Shown: one piece after another, positions 10,801-23,059 of the stretch
Position numbering within the stretch: the first letter of the stretch is position 1
Layout of the letters: each line of letters opens with the position of its first letter
Assembly (NCBI GenBank): GCA_963377175.1
Contig: CAUJNA010003315.1
Coordinates: 255,636 to 319,635 of the forward strand
Direction: 5' to 3'
Origin: Effrenium voratum
Taxonomy: Eukaryota > Sar > Dinophyceae > Suessiales > Symbiodiniaceae
DNA length: 64,000 nt
Translations under genes and position numbers: made by a program
Notes under the pieces: model-generated
Told to the model about the DNA's origin: nothing
What the model saw: only the letters and a program-made list of their open reading frames with translations
Databases searched by the model: none

Positions 10801-12760
10801 GGGGTGGGGGGGGGATGATAAGCACACCCGCTCAACAGCTGCAGACCAGCCTGCTCTTTACCGGAGTCGGCTTTGCAGTGCTCCTTTACCGGATTACAAA
10901 GTAACATGGCTCTGGGGAGGGGGTGGGGGGGGGGATAAGCACACCCGGATACCGGAGTAACATGGCTCTGGGGAGGGGGTGGGGGGGGGGCAATGATAAG
11001 CACACCCGCTCAACTGCTGCAGACCAGCCTGCTCCTTTACCGGATTACAAAGTAACATGGCTCTGGGGAGGGGGTGGGGGGGGCGGATTACAAAGTAACA
11101 TGGCTCTGGGGAGGGGGGGGGAGTTGGTATGATAAGCACACCCGCTCAACTGCTGCAGACCAGCCTGCTCCTTTACCGGATTACAAAGTAACATGGCTCT
11201 GGGGAGGGGGTGGGGGGGGGGGGCATGACAAGCACACCCGCTCAACTGCTGCAGACCAGCCTGCTCTTTTACCGGAGTACAAAACAACATCGTTCTGGGG
11301 GGGGGGGGCTTGGGTGGGGGGCATGATAGGCACACCCGCTCAACTGCTGCAGACCAGCCTGCTCTTTTACCGGATTACAAAATAACATGGTTCTGGGGCG
11401 GGGGGCTGGGTGGGATGATAAGCATATCCGCTCAACTCTTCTACCGGATTACAAAATAACATGGCTTTGGGGGGGGGGGGGTTGGGTGGGGGGATGATAC
11501 CGCATCACATGTGGTCTTGTTTGGTTTCATTGGGGGTCGTGCTTAACAGGATCGCAACCATCTAACCAAAACAGGACCCACATACGACCTCTGAAAAATG
11601 GAAGGGTCCGCCACTGACATGTCAACACGCATGCACACAACCACATACATGGACTCGCCAGCATACATAGTAACATATGTCATGAAACATACACGTCACA
11701 TATGTCATGCGATATACACGCCAACAAGCACAAACAAGCGCATTCCTGCTCGCGCATGCGCGTATATAAACATACATCGCCAGGAAAACATATCAACACG
11801 CATGCATGCGCGATAAGCCTTCTGCAAAAAGCGATCCCGGAGCGATCCATTTGCGCGATCCCTAAGCGAACCATTCGCGCGACGCCTAAGCGACCCACTG
11901 CCCCTTGGGGATGGGCCCAATTCCATTGATCCAGTCTTCCCCAAACGTGGAAACCCCCCGTCCCCAAATTCCATCTTTAAGCGGCTGGGGATCCTCCCAA
12001 AGAAGTGCCTAGCCTTCTGGCTTCCAATGCCCCCCGAAAGAGCAAAATGTGGATCACCTGAAGTAGGTTTCATGGAAAAGCCATTTGCTTCCACAACGTC
12101 CGGAGGCCGCACCAAAGACCAGCGATGTCTTCAGGGGTCTGTGCACTTCCATGTTGGTGAGAGGGTAAGAATCAGTTTCCAGACCTGGAGGGATCCAGTC
12201 AGCACGCAGAAGACAAAAGGCCCCAACCCCAAAAGGCCCAAAACGTCCCCAAACCTCCGATTGCTAACCTCGCAGCCAGCACCTCGTACCCGCGAAAAGA
12301 ACTCCGCGCAAAGACTCCAGACCACTGGTAACGTGTTTCTTTTTTGCTAGGGCTGGTTTTTTCCTAGGGCTGGTTTTCCGCAGGGCTGGCAACATCTCCA
12401 GCATTAATTGGACCTGGGGTTGCCTATCGGCTCTGATTGGGTGGCAGTTAGGAGTTGCTGGGGGCTGGTTTAAGTTAGGGGGGACTTTGTTTGGCTTAGA
12501 TCTTCATGAGGGTGGGTCTTGGGGTGGTTTGGGGTTGATTTAGGCGAAGCGAAGGGCTGACAGTTTAGCGGAGGCTTCTGGGTTGCTTTAGGGTGTGGTT
12601 AAGTGAGTCGTGGACGAGCTTTGGTGGCTTTCTGAAGGAAAAAAAAGGTCCGTCGCTTCCTTTCAGCTGGCGAATCGATCTCTGGCCTCAGCGTCCAATC
12701 CTTCTGCGCTTGCACTTCGCAGACCTGACCCGCCAAGCCGTTGACCAGGATTCGCCTCAT
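7806..12760 (-). CDS. Ubiquitin-like-domain protein, first three exons
   Basis: Exons on the minus strand: 12760-12687, 8703-8633 and 7873-7806, with GC donors at each end and AG acceptors, all in phase. Exon 1 starts at the ATG at 12760 and reads RRILVNGLAGQVCEV, beta strands 1-2 of a ubiquitin fold. Exon 2 reads VKAAIEAQSGIPSKSQQLL, the diagnostic helix and following strand (compare VKxxIExxxGIPxxQQRL in ubiquitin). Exon 3 reads VLEKTLPCAALLRDCATQ. The exon 2/3 joint relies on choosing the second of two overlapping GC donors at 8632, so exon 3 is less sure than 1 and 2. No C-terminal diglycine is seen, so this is a domain in a longer protein and not a conjugated modifier. Intron 1 is about 4 kb and holds the 9.3-11.5 kb minisatellite. 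Later exons must lie between 7.8 and 5.5 kb. Confidence 0.8.
8413..8526 (+). mobile_element. MITE-like element, family M1
   Basis: Begins GGTCCTCCAGTAGAGAGG and ends CTACTGGGGGACCTAG, which are inverted repeats of each other. The body has a TCTATTTTAGTCGGGGAACC block. Same family as 29548, 33961, 46642, 62287 and truncated copies at 19561, 44375 and 44523. It lies in an intron of the ubiquitin-like gene. Confidence 0.85.
8890..9060 (+). repeat. Degenerate short tandem repeat (AAGCCAAAGGGAA)
   Basis: Repeated variants of ACCAAAGGAAAGCCAAAGGG across about 170 bp in intron 1 of the ubiquitin-like gene. The lysine-rich plus-strand frame through it is an artefact. Confidence 0.7.
9170..9290 (+). 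repeat. Degenerate short repeat (TCACTTAGGGATCA)
   Basis: About seven variants of (T)CACTTAGGGATCAC in a row just before the G-rich minisatellite. Confidence 0.75.
9293..11510 (+). repeat. G-rich minisatellite, about 20 units, with a 384-bp higher-order repeat
   Basis: The unit (about 36-105 bp) contains GATAAGCACACCCGCTCAAC, TGCTGCAGACCAGCCTGCTC, CTTTACCGGATTACAAAGTA and ACATGGCTCTGGGGAGGG, then a G run. About 20 copies of CAGACCAGCC are present. A 384-bp higher-order unit (9740-10123 and 10124-10507) includes a unique stretch with ACACCTCGTTACGGCTTTAT. Units toward 11.5 kb decay. It lies in intron 1 of the ubiquitin-like gene. Confidence 0.92.
11600..12560. other. Intron or 5' flank without recognised features
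   Basis: CA/CATA-rich stretch at 11600-11810, a short degenerate GCGATCC(C/G)TAAGCGA repeat near 11820-11900, then ordinary sequence. I see no exon here. Confidence 0.4.
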
Positions 12761-13019
12761 GACTCAAAACCCGCAAAGGCGCACCATGCACATCGGGCGC
12801 CTGGAAAAGTTCTGGTCAATGTTTGGGTGTAGCGCCCCCGTTTCTGCATGCAAGGTGTTGCAGAAACCAGCCATAGAATGTCAAATGTCATAGGCCATGT
12901 TCCCCCACCTCATGTAAAAACAAACAGATGCGTGCAGAAACGAACGGAACAGAAACAACATGAACGAACAAAGTGGAAGCAGATATTGCAGCAGGAAAAT
13001 AAATGGGCACAGCAAGCAA

Positions 13020-14085
13020 AACAATAACAACCAAACAAACAAACAAACAAACAAACAAGCAAGCAAGCAAGCAAGCAAGCAAACAAACAAACAAGCAAAA
13101 TAAACAAAGAGCAAACAAGCAAGCAAGCAAGCAAGCAAACAAGCAAACAAGCAAGCCAATAACGAAAGAGAGAAGGAAACAAACAATAGAAGGAACGCAA
13201 AACAAACAAATACATCAATCAGTAATGAAAACATATGAACTAAAAAAAGGAACAACGCACACACACATCAAGATAAACAAACATAACACAGAACACAATA
13301 GAACAAAATAAATAAGGAACTAAATACATAACAGCGCAAAGACAAAGACACAACCAAACACACACACACAAACAAACAAACAAACAAACAAACAAACAAA
13401 CAAACAAACAAAACAAACACACACACAAACAAACAACCAACCAACCAACCAACCAACCAACCAACCAAACAAACAAACAAACAAACAAGAAAAACAAAAA
13501 AACACAAATCAACAAACAAACAAACAAACAAACAAACAAACAAACAAACAACAAACAAACAAACACACAAACCAACAAACAAACAAACAAACAAACAACA
13601 CAAACAAACAAACAACACAAACACACACACACACAAACAAACAACCAACCAACCAACCAACCAAACAAACAAACAAACAAACAAGAAAAACAAAAAAACA
13701 AATCAACAAACAAACAAACAAACAAACAAACAAACAAACAAACAAACAAACAAAAAACAAACACACAAACCAACAAACAAACAAACAAACAAACAAACAA
13801 ACAAACAAACAAACAAACAAACAAACAAACAAACAAACAAACAACAAACAAACAAACAAACAAACAAACAAACACACAAACCAACAAACAAACAAACAAA
13901 CAAACAAACAAACAAACAAACAAACAAACAACCAAACAACAAAACCAAACAAACAAACAAACAAACAAACAAACAAACAGGAAAAAACAGAGAAAACAAA
14001 ACAAACAAACACAGAAACAAACAAAGAAACACATAAACAAAAAACAAACAAACAAACAAACAAACAAACAGACAAACAAACTGCC
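13020..14085 (+). repeat. (CAAA)n microsatellite, about 1 kb, with (CAAC) and (CAAG) sub-blocks
   Basis: Almost pure CAAA tetranucleotides, with CAAG blocks at 13055-13155 and CAAC blocks at 13430-13470 and 13643-13665. A block of about 190 bp recurs (13430-13560 and 13640-13770 share the order CAAC, CAAA, GAAAAACAAAAAAA). The minus strand encodes meaningless Cys/Leu/Phe/Val repeats. Confidence 0.97.
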
Positions 14086-17000
14086 TGAAATAACCAATGG
14101 TTGGCAGTAGCTCAGGAGTCCTGTTGCCAATGGCCTGTCCCCGTGGCTGCTTTGGGGCGACCCCTCGAATTCTGTGCCACTCATATGGCACCCAGGGAAA
14201 GGGGCTACAGTTGGGCCAGGCACCTTCCGGAGGGCAACCCCCGAAATTCCACTCAACAGGCAGAGCTCCGGCGGGATCCTGTCTTTGGGGGGTGGGTCGA
14301 CGTAGTGGTCCAAGAAAGCGCTGCTTTAGCTGTCAAGTTCTTGGGGTTGCTGGGGTTCTTGCCCAGGCTGTCTTCGCAAGACAACCTTTTGACTGGCTGA
14401 GACATACCATTCATATCACAGCTGTCTCTCAAATAACCTCAGAGACACCATAACAACACATGCCCTGTCAAAAGGCTCTACTGATCCACACATGTAGACG
14501 TTTGTTGGCTGATCCCGACCAATGCCAAGCAACACGCCGCCATTGCCAGCAGCAGTATTGCCATTCGCGGCGGGCATTGGCTGATGCTCAAAGCTTGCGC
14601 TTGGCAACAGCGTGCCTTCGATACAGCCAGCTTTGGTTCGCTCAAGCCAAGGCCTCCGTAAACGCCGCTGAAAAAAGCACGTGATGTCTCGAAGCTCTGA
14701 AAGTAAACTCGCTGTATTTACGCCCAGGTGCTCTTGCCCGAATTTGCGCCAACAATTCGACTTCAGCTTGTACCCCGGACCAACACCATGTCTTTGATTC
14801 TGCTTCACATTGTGTAAGCCTTGATGGGTGTTTTCTTCAAGTGCGATTCCAGAATTCAACTGCGACAAAGATGCTGACATGCTTACTGCACTCACCTGAC
14901 TCCGCGGACATTGAGCAGCTGGCGGCTGGGAGGGTTCCGAAAATCCAAGCAGTTGAAGGCGCAAAGGGAACCTTCTTTGTTTAGAACAAGTAAACGGGTC
15001 ACACTCCCGTGGATTGCACTGGCCCCCCTTGTTTTGCTATCAATCCCCCGTTCAGGGGTAGATAAACATGGAAACCAACAACCAGTTTCTGACTTTGACA
15101 AAAAGTCAACATAATGACCCCAGTTGCATTTGCATTTGCAACTGAAATGGGCCAAAACCAAAAGTCTAAAGGTATGAATAAAGAGGAATCCACAGAGACC
15201 GGGTGACGAAAACATTGGCAACATATAGAGCATATATTCATGCGCCTTTCGCCATCCCTCCAGATGGAACACGGGCGCAGCTGATTTGTTTGATGTCCGA
15301 GCAATTACCCAAAAGCCAGCCTCGACATGGAAGTGTGGACACCTCCGAATAATGGTTACATTCACCATTGTGTTCCGCTTTCCATGCCTCCCTTTTTTCC
15401 GGTATCTTGGGACACACATTTCCCCATTTTGCAGGTGAGTGCCCCCGGCTAATCCCCTTTGGCTCGGGTACCTATCCCCCCACCCCCGCACTCCCCTCCT
15501 GCGAAGTGATCAGCCGACAGGGCCGCCTGCATTCCCCCTTAAGACATCACCAAACAGCCTGATTTCCCAACGAGGAGTGATGTTAAAAACTGGATTAAGG
15601 AAAATAAGGGACCCTTCGCCGACGCCCCCTTTTTAATAAGGCGAATTCTCATGCCCGGTGTTTGGGAACTTTGCCCTCTACAGCTCAGATCGCTCCGTGC
15701 CATATGACCAAGCTGCATGCAGCACCTAAGCAGATCGTAGATCGCAGGGGTTCTATTGCCAATCGTCACTTTTTTGAATCGCCAGCGGCCACAATACTAA
15801 GTTGGATAACAAAGTGATATCACTGTCTTTGACTGGTGCGCTGGTTTTGGGCCTTGTGCGTCCCCCTTGGCCTAAGCATGCAGCTGTGAACCCGAGAATT
15901 TAACTGTTTTGGTTGATTCCTTGCATGAACAGGAAATTGTAAAATAGAAGTTGGCACCAAACCATGCTGGTTTGTATAGGAGGTTTTGCGTTGTCCGTTT
16001 GCAGGGTTGGCCTTTCGAATTTCGGTGAAAGTCAAACTACCCCTTAAAGAGGGCTTCTAGAGTTGTTAGGCGATCCTTCCGCCAGAAACTCGACCTGTTC
16101 CCCGTAGGGTTTGCCAGTCGCCCTTTTCTGAAAGACCAGGTGAACTTCCCGGCGTTGCCCCTCTGTTCTTGGTTTGTGTGGGTTTCCTGTTCGAATCAGC
16201 CAGCCACAACAACGGCGGTTTTTTGCTATTGCCGCTGGAGATTTGACCCCTTCCATCAGATCACTCCCACCGAGCAAAAAACAGAACCTGAAAGCGGGAA
16301 TCCCTGTTTCAAGAGAGCAGTCGCACTTCCATGGTTTTGGGAGGGTCATTCGGTGATACGGGTCTGTCATTTGTTAAGGTACCTTTTTGCGTGGGATCGA
16401 AAAACCGCCATGTTTTGGGGGGGGGTCCCCTAACACAAAGCCACACGCATACGGATAAAAAACAACAAGGAGTTTGCGTGATGGGGAAAAGGTTCCAGGC
16501 TTCCCAAACATGTTCTGCTAAAACTACCCTCTCATGCCGAGGGACGGTAAAGCAGAGTCTGAACGTCAGAGCCACCTGCAGTGGGGGACCCCCCCCACAA
16601 AAAAAAAATGCCGTTTTGTTTGTCACGTTGACATTTCCCTGCTCATGATCGTCGACTGGTAGCATTCAAGAAAGAAGGAATCACTTGCCCGAGTGCTGAG
16701 TTGCTGGGTTTCCCTACTAGGCATTGACTGACATGGCATGCTTGGCTGGAAGCAACTGGGACGTTTGTCTTGCACTATGCATGTGCTTGTTCTGTGTGGC
16801 TGTTGACCCTTTTTGTGGGTCCAATGGACAATCCACTGTTTGCCAAAAAGTTAAAGTCCAAAGATCCAACCGAATAGCCAGAAAGTTGTTGATTCCATTG
16901 TGTTATGGGCCAAAATAAACCTCTGTCGCATCTCTAACTGACCCCGGACTGTGGTGAGCCCGGGTCATCCCCTGTACTAAATGGTGACTATTGACCGTTG

Positions 17001-17751
17001 TTCAATTATTGTCCCTCATGAGCTTCAAAAACAAAGAGTAGCGTCAACTATCTAGGAAACCAAACGATCCAAAGCCAAAGAGGGCTTTGCCTGTTGATCC
17101 TTTCTGGTCGGTTTTTGAACAACTGGAGCCCACTCAAAAGAAAGATTCCTACAGAGGGTCGGGTCCTTTTCTCAAACTGAAAGGCAGACGTGCGACCAAC
17201 ACATTCAAAGAGGACAAAGGGTTCAAAGCGATGGAACTGGACATTAAACCAAACGAATCAGAAGTTGAGCGACTCATGGCCCGACTTCGATGCAAATTCA
17301 AACCTGTTCCTGTGGAGAAGACATTGGAACCTGAATAGAAGGCCGTTTCAGCCGAGCTGAAATTAAGTGTCCGGAAAAGGATTGTGGGATTGGAAATAAA
17401 TTGTGAAAGGGCATCTTCATGTGGGTTGCTTGAATCTCTGAAGGTGTCGAGCCTGTCTGCCACTTCAAGGGTATACACTGCCCTAATCCCCCACCCTCAA
17501 GTGTACAGGAGTTCCTTCTTGGGAACACCCGTGGCAGTTTGCAGGGGATTGCATTATTCCACAAACCCAAGCTAAGGGCTCCCTACTTCTTGAAAAACCT
17601 TCATGAATCATATGGGTCCCAGATACTCAGAGGGTGAGGTAAAAAAAAATGCCAAGACCGTATCTTCTCGGAAGGGCGGGCTGCCTACCTCCATTGTTTG
17701 GAGGCAGGATGAACCGGCTGGGGCCGTTGGCCCTAAACCACTGTTCAAAGC

Positions 17752-17880
17752 GTACTGTGTTTGCGAAATCCATTTCGCACCTGGGAAACCATGGTTGACA
17801 CCATAACGTTTCTTGGTATTTACGGAGTCGAATTCCAAGGTTTCTGAACGGTGCCAGAGTTCGCAACCATCCACATCCTG
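17752..17880. mobile_element. Inverted-repeat element, family M14
   Basis: TTTGCGAAATCCATTTCGCACC at the left and GTTCGCAACCATCCACA at the right resemble 49318-49450, with a right-end fragment at about 19185-19235. The family shares GATGGTTGCGAAATCCATTT and a GTATTTAC block. Boundaries are approximate. Confidence 0.55.
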
Positions 17881-19560
17881 TGGACTTCACTTTCCGGAGC
17901 CCCAAGCGTCAAAACGCTTCAAGCGCCTCGGATTTCCCTCGGTTCAAATCAGTTATCATTCCAACGCCTATGAGGGATTCCGAAGCAAGCATCCATCATG
18001 AGCTCGCGCCCCGTGCCCCCTTTTGAGTTCGCGCTAAAAAGCAGTAATCCGAGCTGCGATGGTGAGCAAAAGGACCACCAGCATGTAGCCCACGCAGGTC
18101 ATGCAGCCGGGGGATATCAACTCCTCCTAGGGTTGACCAACTATTAGCTCTGGGGGTCAGATGCTAGAGAAAAGAAAGCATAAAATAAATAACTGAATGA
18201 TGAAGCCGGCGGGGGCGTGTTGAATTCGAGCAGGGATCCTGCATTGTAGAATCCGCCCCTCTTCATACTGGTACTGCAGATAAATTCAGGGTGAACATCG
18301 TACGGCTGATGATTCAGCTGGAGGGCACCCAACTGCATGGACAGAAACTTCTCAAAGATCAACCCCGCATATTTAGGGGGAGATTCGCTTTTCCCAGTGG
18401 TTGGATAAACCCCGAGTGATCCCACTGGAAACCACCCACTGCTCCTTGGTTTCCCCTCACCTGGCTTCTGGCGTGAGCCCTTCACTTGGCGACCGCGAAG
18501 CGAACTCCGATCTGAACCATTCCTCGTGGCTTCCCAAGGGGAGAGGATCCTAAGGGAAGGGGAGGGGGATCGAAGCAAGATCAAAAGAAAAGTGATGCCA
18601 GGGTGATTTTTTTTACATTGCAGTTCGCAAGGGAAACATCTCACCCAAATGTGATTCCAGTGCATATCGCAGCCGAGGAACTTGTGCATCCTTCCGCCTG
18701 CGGCAAGCTGAGTTCAACGTGGGAAGCCCGCAAGCCAAACGGAAATCCCCATTGGCTAAAGGAAAAAACAACACCCTCAAAAGAAGGAACAACACCAAGG
18801 GGCAACAAGCAGCAAAGATTTGGAACACATAAACACATAAACATCATCCAACAACATCATGCGCTTTTTGCGCATGAGGGATACGTGGCCTGTTGAAACT
18901 GCCAGCAGCCAATACATACTCGATGGTCGTGGCACCCGCGTGCCACTGGCTCCAACATGCTGGTGCTCAGGGAATGACGGGTGTTGCGACTGAACCGGTT
19001 TGGGGATTCAGTCCTTACAAAGGCAACGGGGCCTTTTGTCGGGGTCATCCCGTTTCTCCTTCCCTATCGAACCAGCAAGTTGAAGGGGCATCCTGGACTG
19101 AGCGAGGTCCAGCCTTTGGGCCCTCCTCCAGGCCCTTCGAGCGCACCACGAAATGAGGGACCATGGGAAGGAAACCACAACGGTTGATGGTATTTACAGG
19201 AATGGATTTCGCAACCATCCGCAGTATGACAACGCAAGTGCCACAATTGAACATGATTGGGCTGCTTTTCCTGGATGGTTCCGTGCCCAAACCAAAAGTG
19301 CCCTTTGGGCTGGGATTGCCAACCTGCGTATGGGATATATGAGAGCTTGTTCAGCCTGCCACCAGGGGCAAGCAACTGCGCCCCTTGACACATAGGCGTT
19401 TGTAGAACCATGATCACTATTGCAGCTGATGGGAAGGAAACCCATCTGAGAGGCTGTACGGGCCTGGCAGGGTTCCTTCAAATTCCTCTCTCACACATCG
19501 CCCAAGGAGACGTACCTTGAACACAAAGGGACTTTGGTCTACACTCGCAGGATGCCTGGC

Positions 19561-19652
19561 CTTTTACACTTTTTTTGGGGAGGTTTCCCCTACAAAAATA
19601 GACTGCAGAAAAAAGTTGGTACCCTTATTCTAGCCTCTCTACTGGAGGACCT
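19561..19652 (-). mobile_element. MITE-like element, family M1, truncated
   Basis: The right end is the complement of AGGTCCTCCAGTAGAGAGGC. The other terminus (CTACTGGGGGACC) is missing. Confidence 0.75.
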
Positions 19653-20064
19653 ACCCCTTTGTGGAAGATGGTCTCCTCCAAAAGAAGATGGATGCATTTT
19701 GCGGGTAGACTCACTGTCTGAAGAGAAATCGGAAGATTTGCTGTGTGCCCCAGCTGGCCAATGAATGTAGCTATCACTGGCTATCACATGCATCCACTAT
19801 ACCTAGTAGGGTATCTACTATTCCCCGCAGGGCCCGCGGGTGACTTTGAGTTCCTAGAGGTTGATACAACTGCCCCCTACCCCCCCCCCCCCCCGCCCAA
19901 AGGATGTGGATGTGAGGTGATAGCCTAGCCATACCCTAGACGTTGTGGCGGGCTCAAAGTTTGGGCAAAGTGTGTTCGTTGTCCGTACTGCGGGTAGGTT
20001 ATAGATATTATTAATGCGGGGTAACCACTACATGCAAATCGTCAATTCGTGCGGAAAACGACAT

Positions 20065-20300
20065 CTAACCGAGGTCCATGTTGGCTTTGTGAGGGCCTCC
20101 AAAAAACTGTTTCCAGCAGGCCTGGGAGTAGGCGCTTTGAGCTCCATTCAGATCCGCGCGCGGATCAGAGAGATGGGCCGCGCTGCGTGGTGTTCGGCTT
20201 TCGGGCGCGGTGGTTTGCGCGGGTGGCCTGGGTGTGGCTGTGGGGGTGCCAGCTTTGGGGGGAGAACTCGGTGCGTTTGTCTCCTGACTGGTGTAGGCAA
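20065..20300. other. GC-rich island, possible exon of uncertain strand
   Basis: The minus strand after a CAG acceptor reads a Pro/Thr/Ala-rich segment (APSSPPKAGTPTATPRPPAQ); the plus strand is also open with a hydrophobic glycine-rich frame. Composition is exon-like but the family is unrecognised. Confidence 0.3.
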
Positions 20301-20384
20301 CATGTGCTGCGCAAGCTTCTTCGCCACCCAAAACCACAGCCAGCCTAGGATGTGTTGCTCCTCTGCACGCAGCACGTTGTTTTG

Positions 20385-20485
20385 CTCACTTCCTGAGTTG
20401 AAGGGCGAAAACGAGTCCAAACTTGTTGTATGCCACTTAAATGGTCAAATCCCAAAAATAGTTTCTGTCCAACTCAGGAAGTGAG
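20385..20485. mobile_element. MITE-like element, family M2, best copy
   Basis: Perfect 16-bp termini CTCACTTCCTGAGTTG (20385-20400) and CAACTCAGGAAGTGAG (20470-20485), 101 bp in all. Related copies lie at 6330, 49461, 54470 and 60557, with single ends near 20868, 47195, 50975 and 62871. Confidence 0.9.
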
Positions 20486-21315
20486 TTCTGTTGTTTTCAT
20501 GGGAAGGGCGGTGAAGAGCACATTGAGATCCTTCCCATGCTTAATTAAGCCTTGCCTCGAGCCAAAGTGGCGCTCAGAAAGACCAGCGGTGACATTCTGC
20601 GACCCAAATACTTACCCCGAAAAACTCCAAGCCCTGAAAAAGTTAATCTTTTACAGACATATAGCCCATGTTACCCCCAAAAAGTTGAAAAGTTGTGTTT
20701 TTAAGAGGTAATCCAAAGTGTGGCATGCGCGAGGTCCTACGTAAGTTTGGGGGTGGGGGGGGGACCCATCTCAAACTTCTGGTTGGATGCCCCTGCCAAC
20801 CGGACATGGGATGCACAATTCATGAATTCGACAACCGGATTCTGGAGAACCCTGCTAGATCTCCCTGGCTGAGTGGATAAAAAAGTCTAAACTTTATATT
20901 TACCACTGAAATGGTGAGATAGAGGAACCCTTTGAAAACGGATCGTTTCCTTCCTACAAGGGGAACCACCGCATAGTACGGTCCGGATTCCGAACATGGA
21001 GAAGGGCCCAAGAAAGGCCAAAACGGGACCTGGAGTGATATCACGAGAGACGACATTGGCCGGTGGCTGCCGCCTTTTTGGCCGAAGGAGACACCGATAG
21101 GGGGCCATCCAAGCCGATGACAGCCTTCCCCCCAAAGAAAAAAAAACAAAAAGAAGAAAACAACTGGCAACCAATCCCATGCGTTGTTTGGCGTCATGCA
21201 CAGAGAAACTAAAAGCCGGCCGAAAGGATGACCTTCAAACCCACCCTTGGAGACCATGTTAAAGGTTCCCTGACCAAATCCCTGCTGCCCATGATTGTTG
21301 CAAAGAGAGTGCTGC

Positions 21316-21393
21316 CCCTCTGCCGGTCGAGGCAGGCGCTCCATTTCTCTGTGTCAGCCGCCGGGCGCGATTTGGCGATGACCCGGCATGAAC
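21316..21393 (-). other. Candidate exon, family unknown
   Basis: After an acceptor CTCCGCCAG the minus strand reads ASSCRVIAKSRPAADTEKWS in phase 0, with GC content above its flanks. It could belong to a small gene lying between the methyltransferase and ubiquitin-like genes. Confidence 0.33.
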
Positions 21394-21532
21394 TTGCCTG
21401 GCGGAGATCAAGCCGGTCCCACATTTTAGGGTTGAAACTGCGTGCCCTTGCGAATGCGCCCCAACCAGAGACTGGGGGTAGCGACCTGGATATAGTAAAT
21501 GAGAGGATAAGCAATCCGGGTGGAAACTCATC

Positions 21533-21655
21533 CGCAGCTACTCAGCCACTCAGCCACTTGCCCCCCAGCCACGCAGCCACTTGGAGTGGCTGGCTCAGCC
21601 ACCTGGAGTGGCTGAGTGGCTGAGTCGCTGAGTGGCTGAGTGGCTAAGTGGCTTG
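21533..21655. repeat. Inverted array of the decamer GAGTGGCTGA
   Basis: The left arm is ACTCAGCCACTCAGCCACTT and the right arm GAGTGGCTGAGTGGCTGAGT, so the segment can fold into a long hairpin. The same decamer returns at 22493-22515, 22807-22822 and 23060-23155. Confidence 0.88.
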
Positions 21656-22079
21656 GGCAGGGGAGTGTCCGAGTGTTTGACTTGATGTTCTCACATAGTT
21701 CACTTCCTCCTTCACACTCAGGGGTACTAGAATAGGTTAACACATCCAGTTTCGTTGAGCATATGTCAACATCGAAGGGTCCACTTTATGACTGCAGGCC
21801 CATGTGGACAAACACAAAGATTGGTTTGCTTTGCAGTTTGAAGATGATGTACTAACGGAGGGATTGCACTTGCTTTAGGGGGCATGCTGTTCGAATTCAA
21901 AGCCAGGCTAATCCATAACAAGCGTGTCAGCCAGAGCGAGGAGAGGCCACGGTAGGCAGAAACAAACTATGTATAGGTCAGGCTACAAGACGCTTTGATA
22001 TCGGATGCATCTCATCTGACAGCATGGTGTGGAGATCACTGATGAGAACCACAAAAAATCGGGCTCATGGCAACCGAGC

Positions 22080-22880
22080 AAAGAGACAAACGTAGTTGCT
22101 TCCTCCCTGAACGTGGAAAGACGCACACACAAAGGGGTCCCTCCTATCACTTGGTAATCAAACTCGCTGGTCAACATAAGATACACGCAGGCAGCTGTCT
22201 TGACAGCCTAGGTCCCCAAAAAGAGAGCTACTATCAAAGTGCCTTTTTGCAATGCTTCATGGCTTAAAGACACTCTCACAAAGGGGCTTGTTTCCGGGGG
22301 GTTCCTTGAATTGTGAACAAAGCCACTCTCACAAAGCGCCCTCTTCACAAGGGGTCCGTTTTTCCTTGGTAATCAAACATAGTGGGAAAAAATAAGATCA
22401 ATGCAGGCAGGTGTCTTTCATGGAAGCTGGCTTAGCGTTGGACTATTTTTGGGAACCCAGGTTGTCAAAGCTGCGGCGATGCCGAGCATCAGAGTGGCTG
22501 AGCGGCTGAGTGGCAAGAAGATGAACTTCAATAGTTACCGTGTATTGAACAATTTCATCCTAAAGACACTCTTAAAAAGGGCCCCTTTTCGGGGGGATGT
22601 TCCTTGAAGTGTGGAAATAGCGACTCTTGCAAAGCGCCCGCTTCACAAGGGGGTCGCATTTTCCTTGGTCATCAAACTTACTGGTCAAAATAAGATAAAG
22701 GCAGGCAGGTGTCTTTCATGGAAGTGGGTGAAGTTCAGAAAGGGCACCTTAGTAATGGAATATGTTTGGGAACCCAGGTTGTCAAAGCTGCGGCGATGCC
22801 GAGAGCAGAGCGGCTGAGTGGCAAGAAGATGAACTGCAGTAGCTACCGTCTATTTAAAATTCATGCTTTCAAGACAACAG
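22080..22880 (+). repeat. Tandem duplication, unit about 300 bp, two full copies and one decayed
   Basis: Copies begin near 22262 and 22562 with AAAGACACTCT, and share AATAAGAT, GCAGGCAGGTGTCTTTCATG, GGGAACCCAGGTTGTCAAAG and CTGAGTGGCAAGAAGATGAA. A third, diverged copy covers about 22090-22262. No open frame is conserved between copies. Confidence 0.88.
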
Positions 22881-23059
22881 AATGCCTTTTTGATTTTGAT
22901 TACTGAATCGGGCTGCAAGTTAAGCATGCCCCTTTGTGAGAGTGTCTTTTTCCGCATTCAAGCAAGCAATGAAACAGTACAAAAAGGCACTTCGACATTG
23001 CCTCTCCTCTGAAAAACCTAACGTGGAAAAATACCCTATAACATTTGACACTCTGACCG

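Noticed and set aside
9267..11385. Families of 60-118-codon frames repeated across 9.3-11.4 kb
   Set aside because: Shadow frames of the minisatellite; stops and frame change between units.
13240..14313. Longest open frame in the window (357 codons, minus strand) with Cys/Leu/Phe/Val repeats
   Set aside because: Translation of the (CAAA)n array; a stop-free tetranucleotide repeat gives long frames in several registers and no protein character.
17087..17338. 83-codon plus-strand frame ending KFKPVPVEKTLEPE
   Set aside because: Looks protein-like but has no family match, no splice context and lies within chance length on the strand opposite to the gene block.
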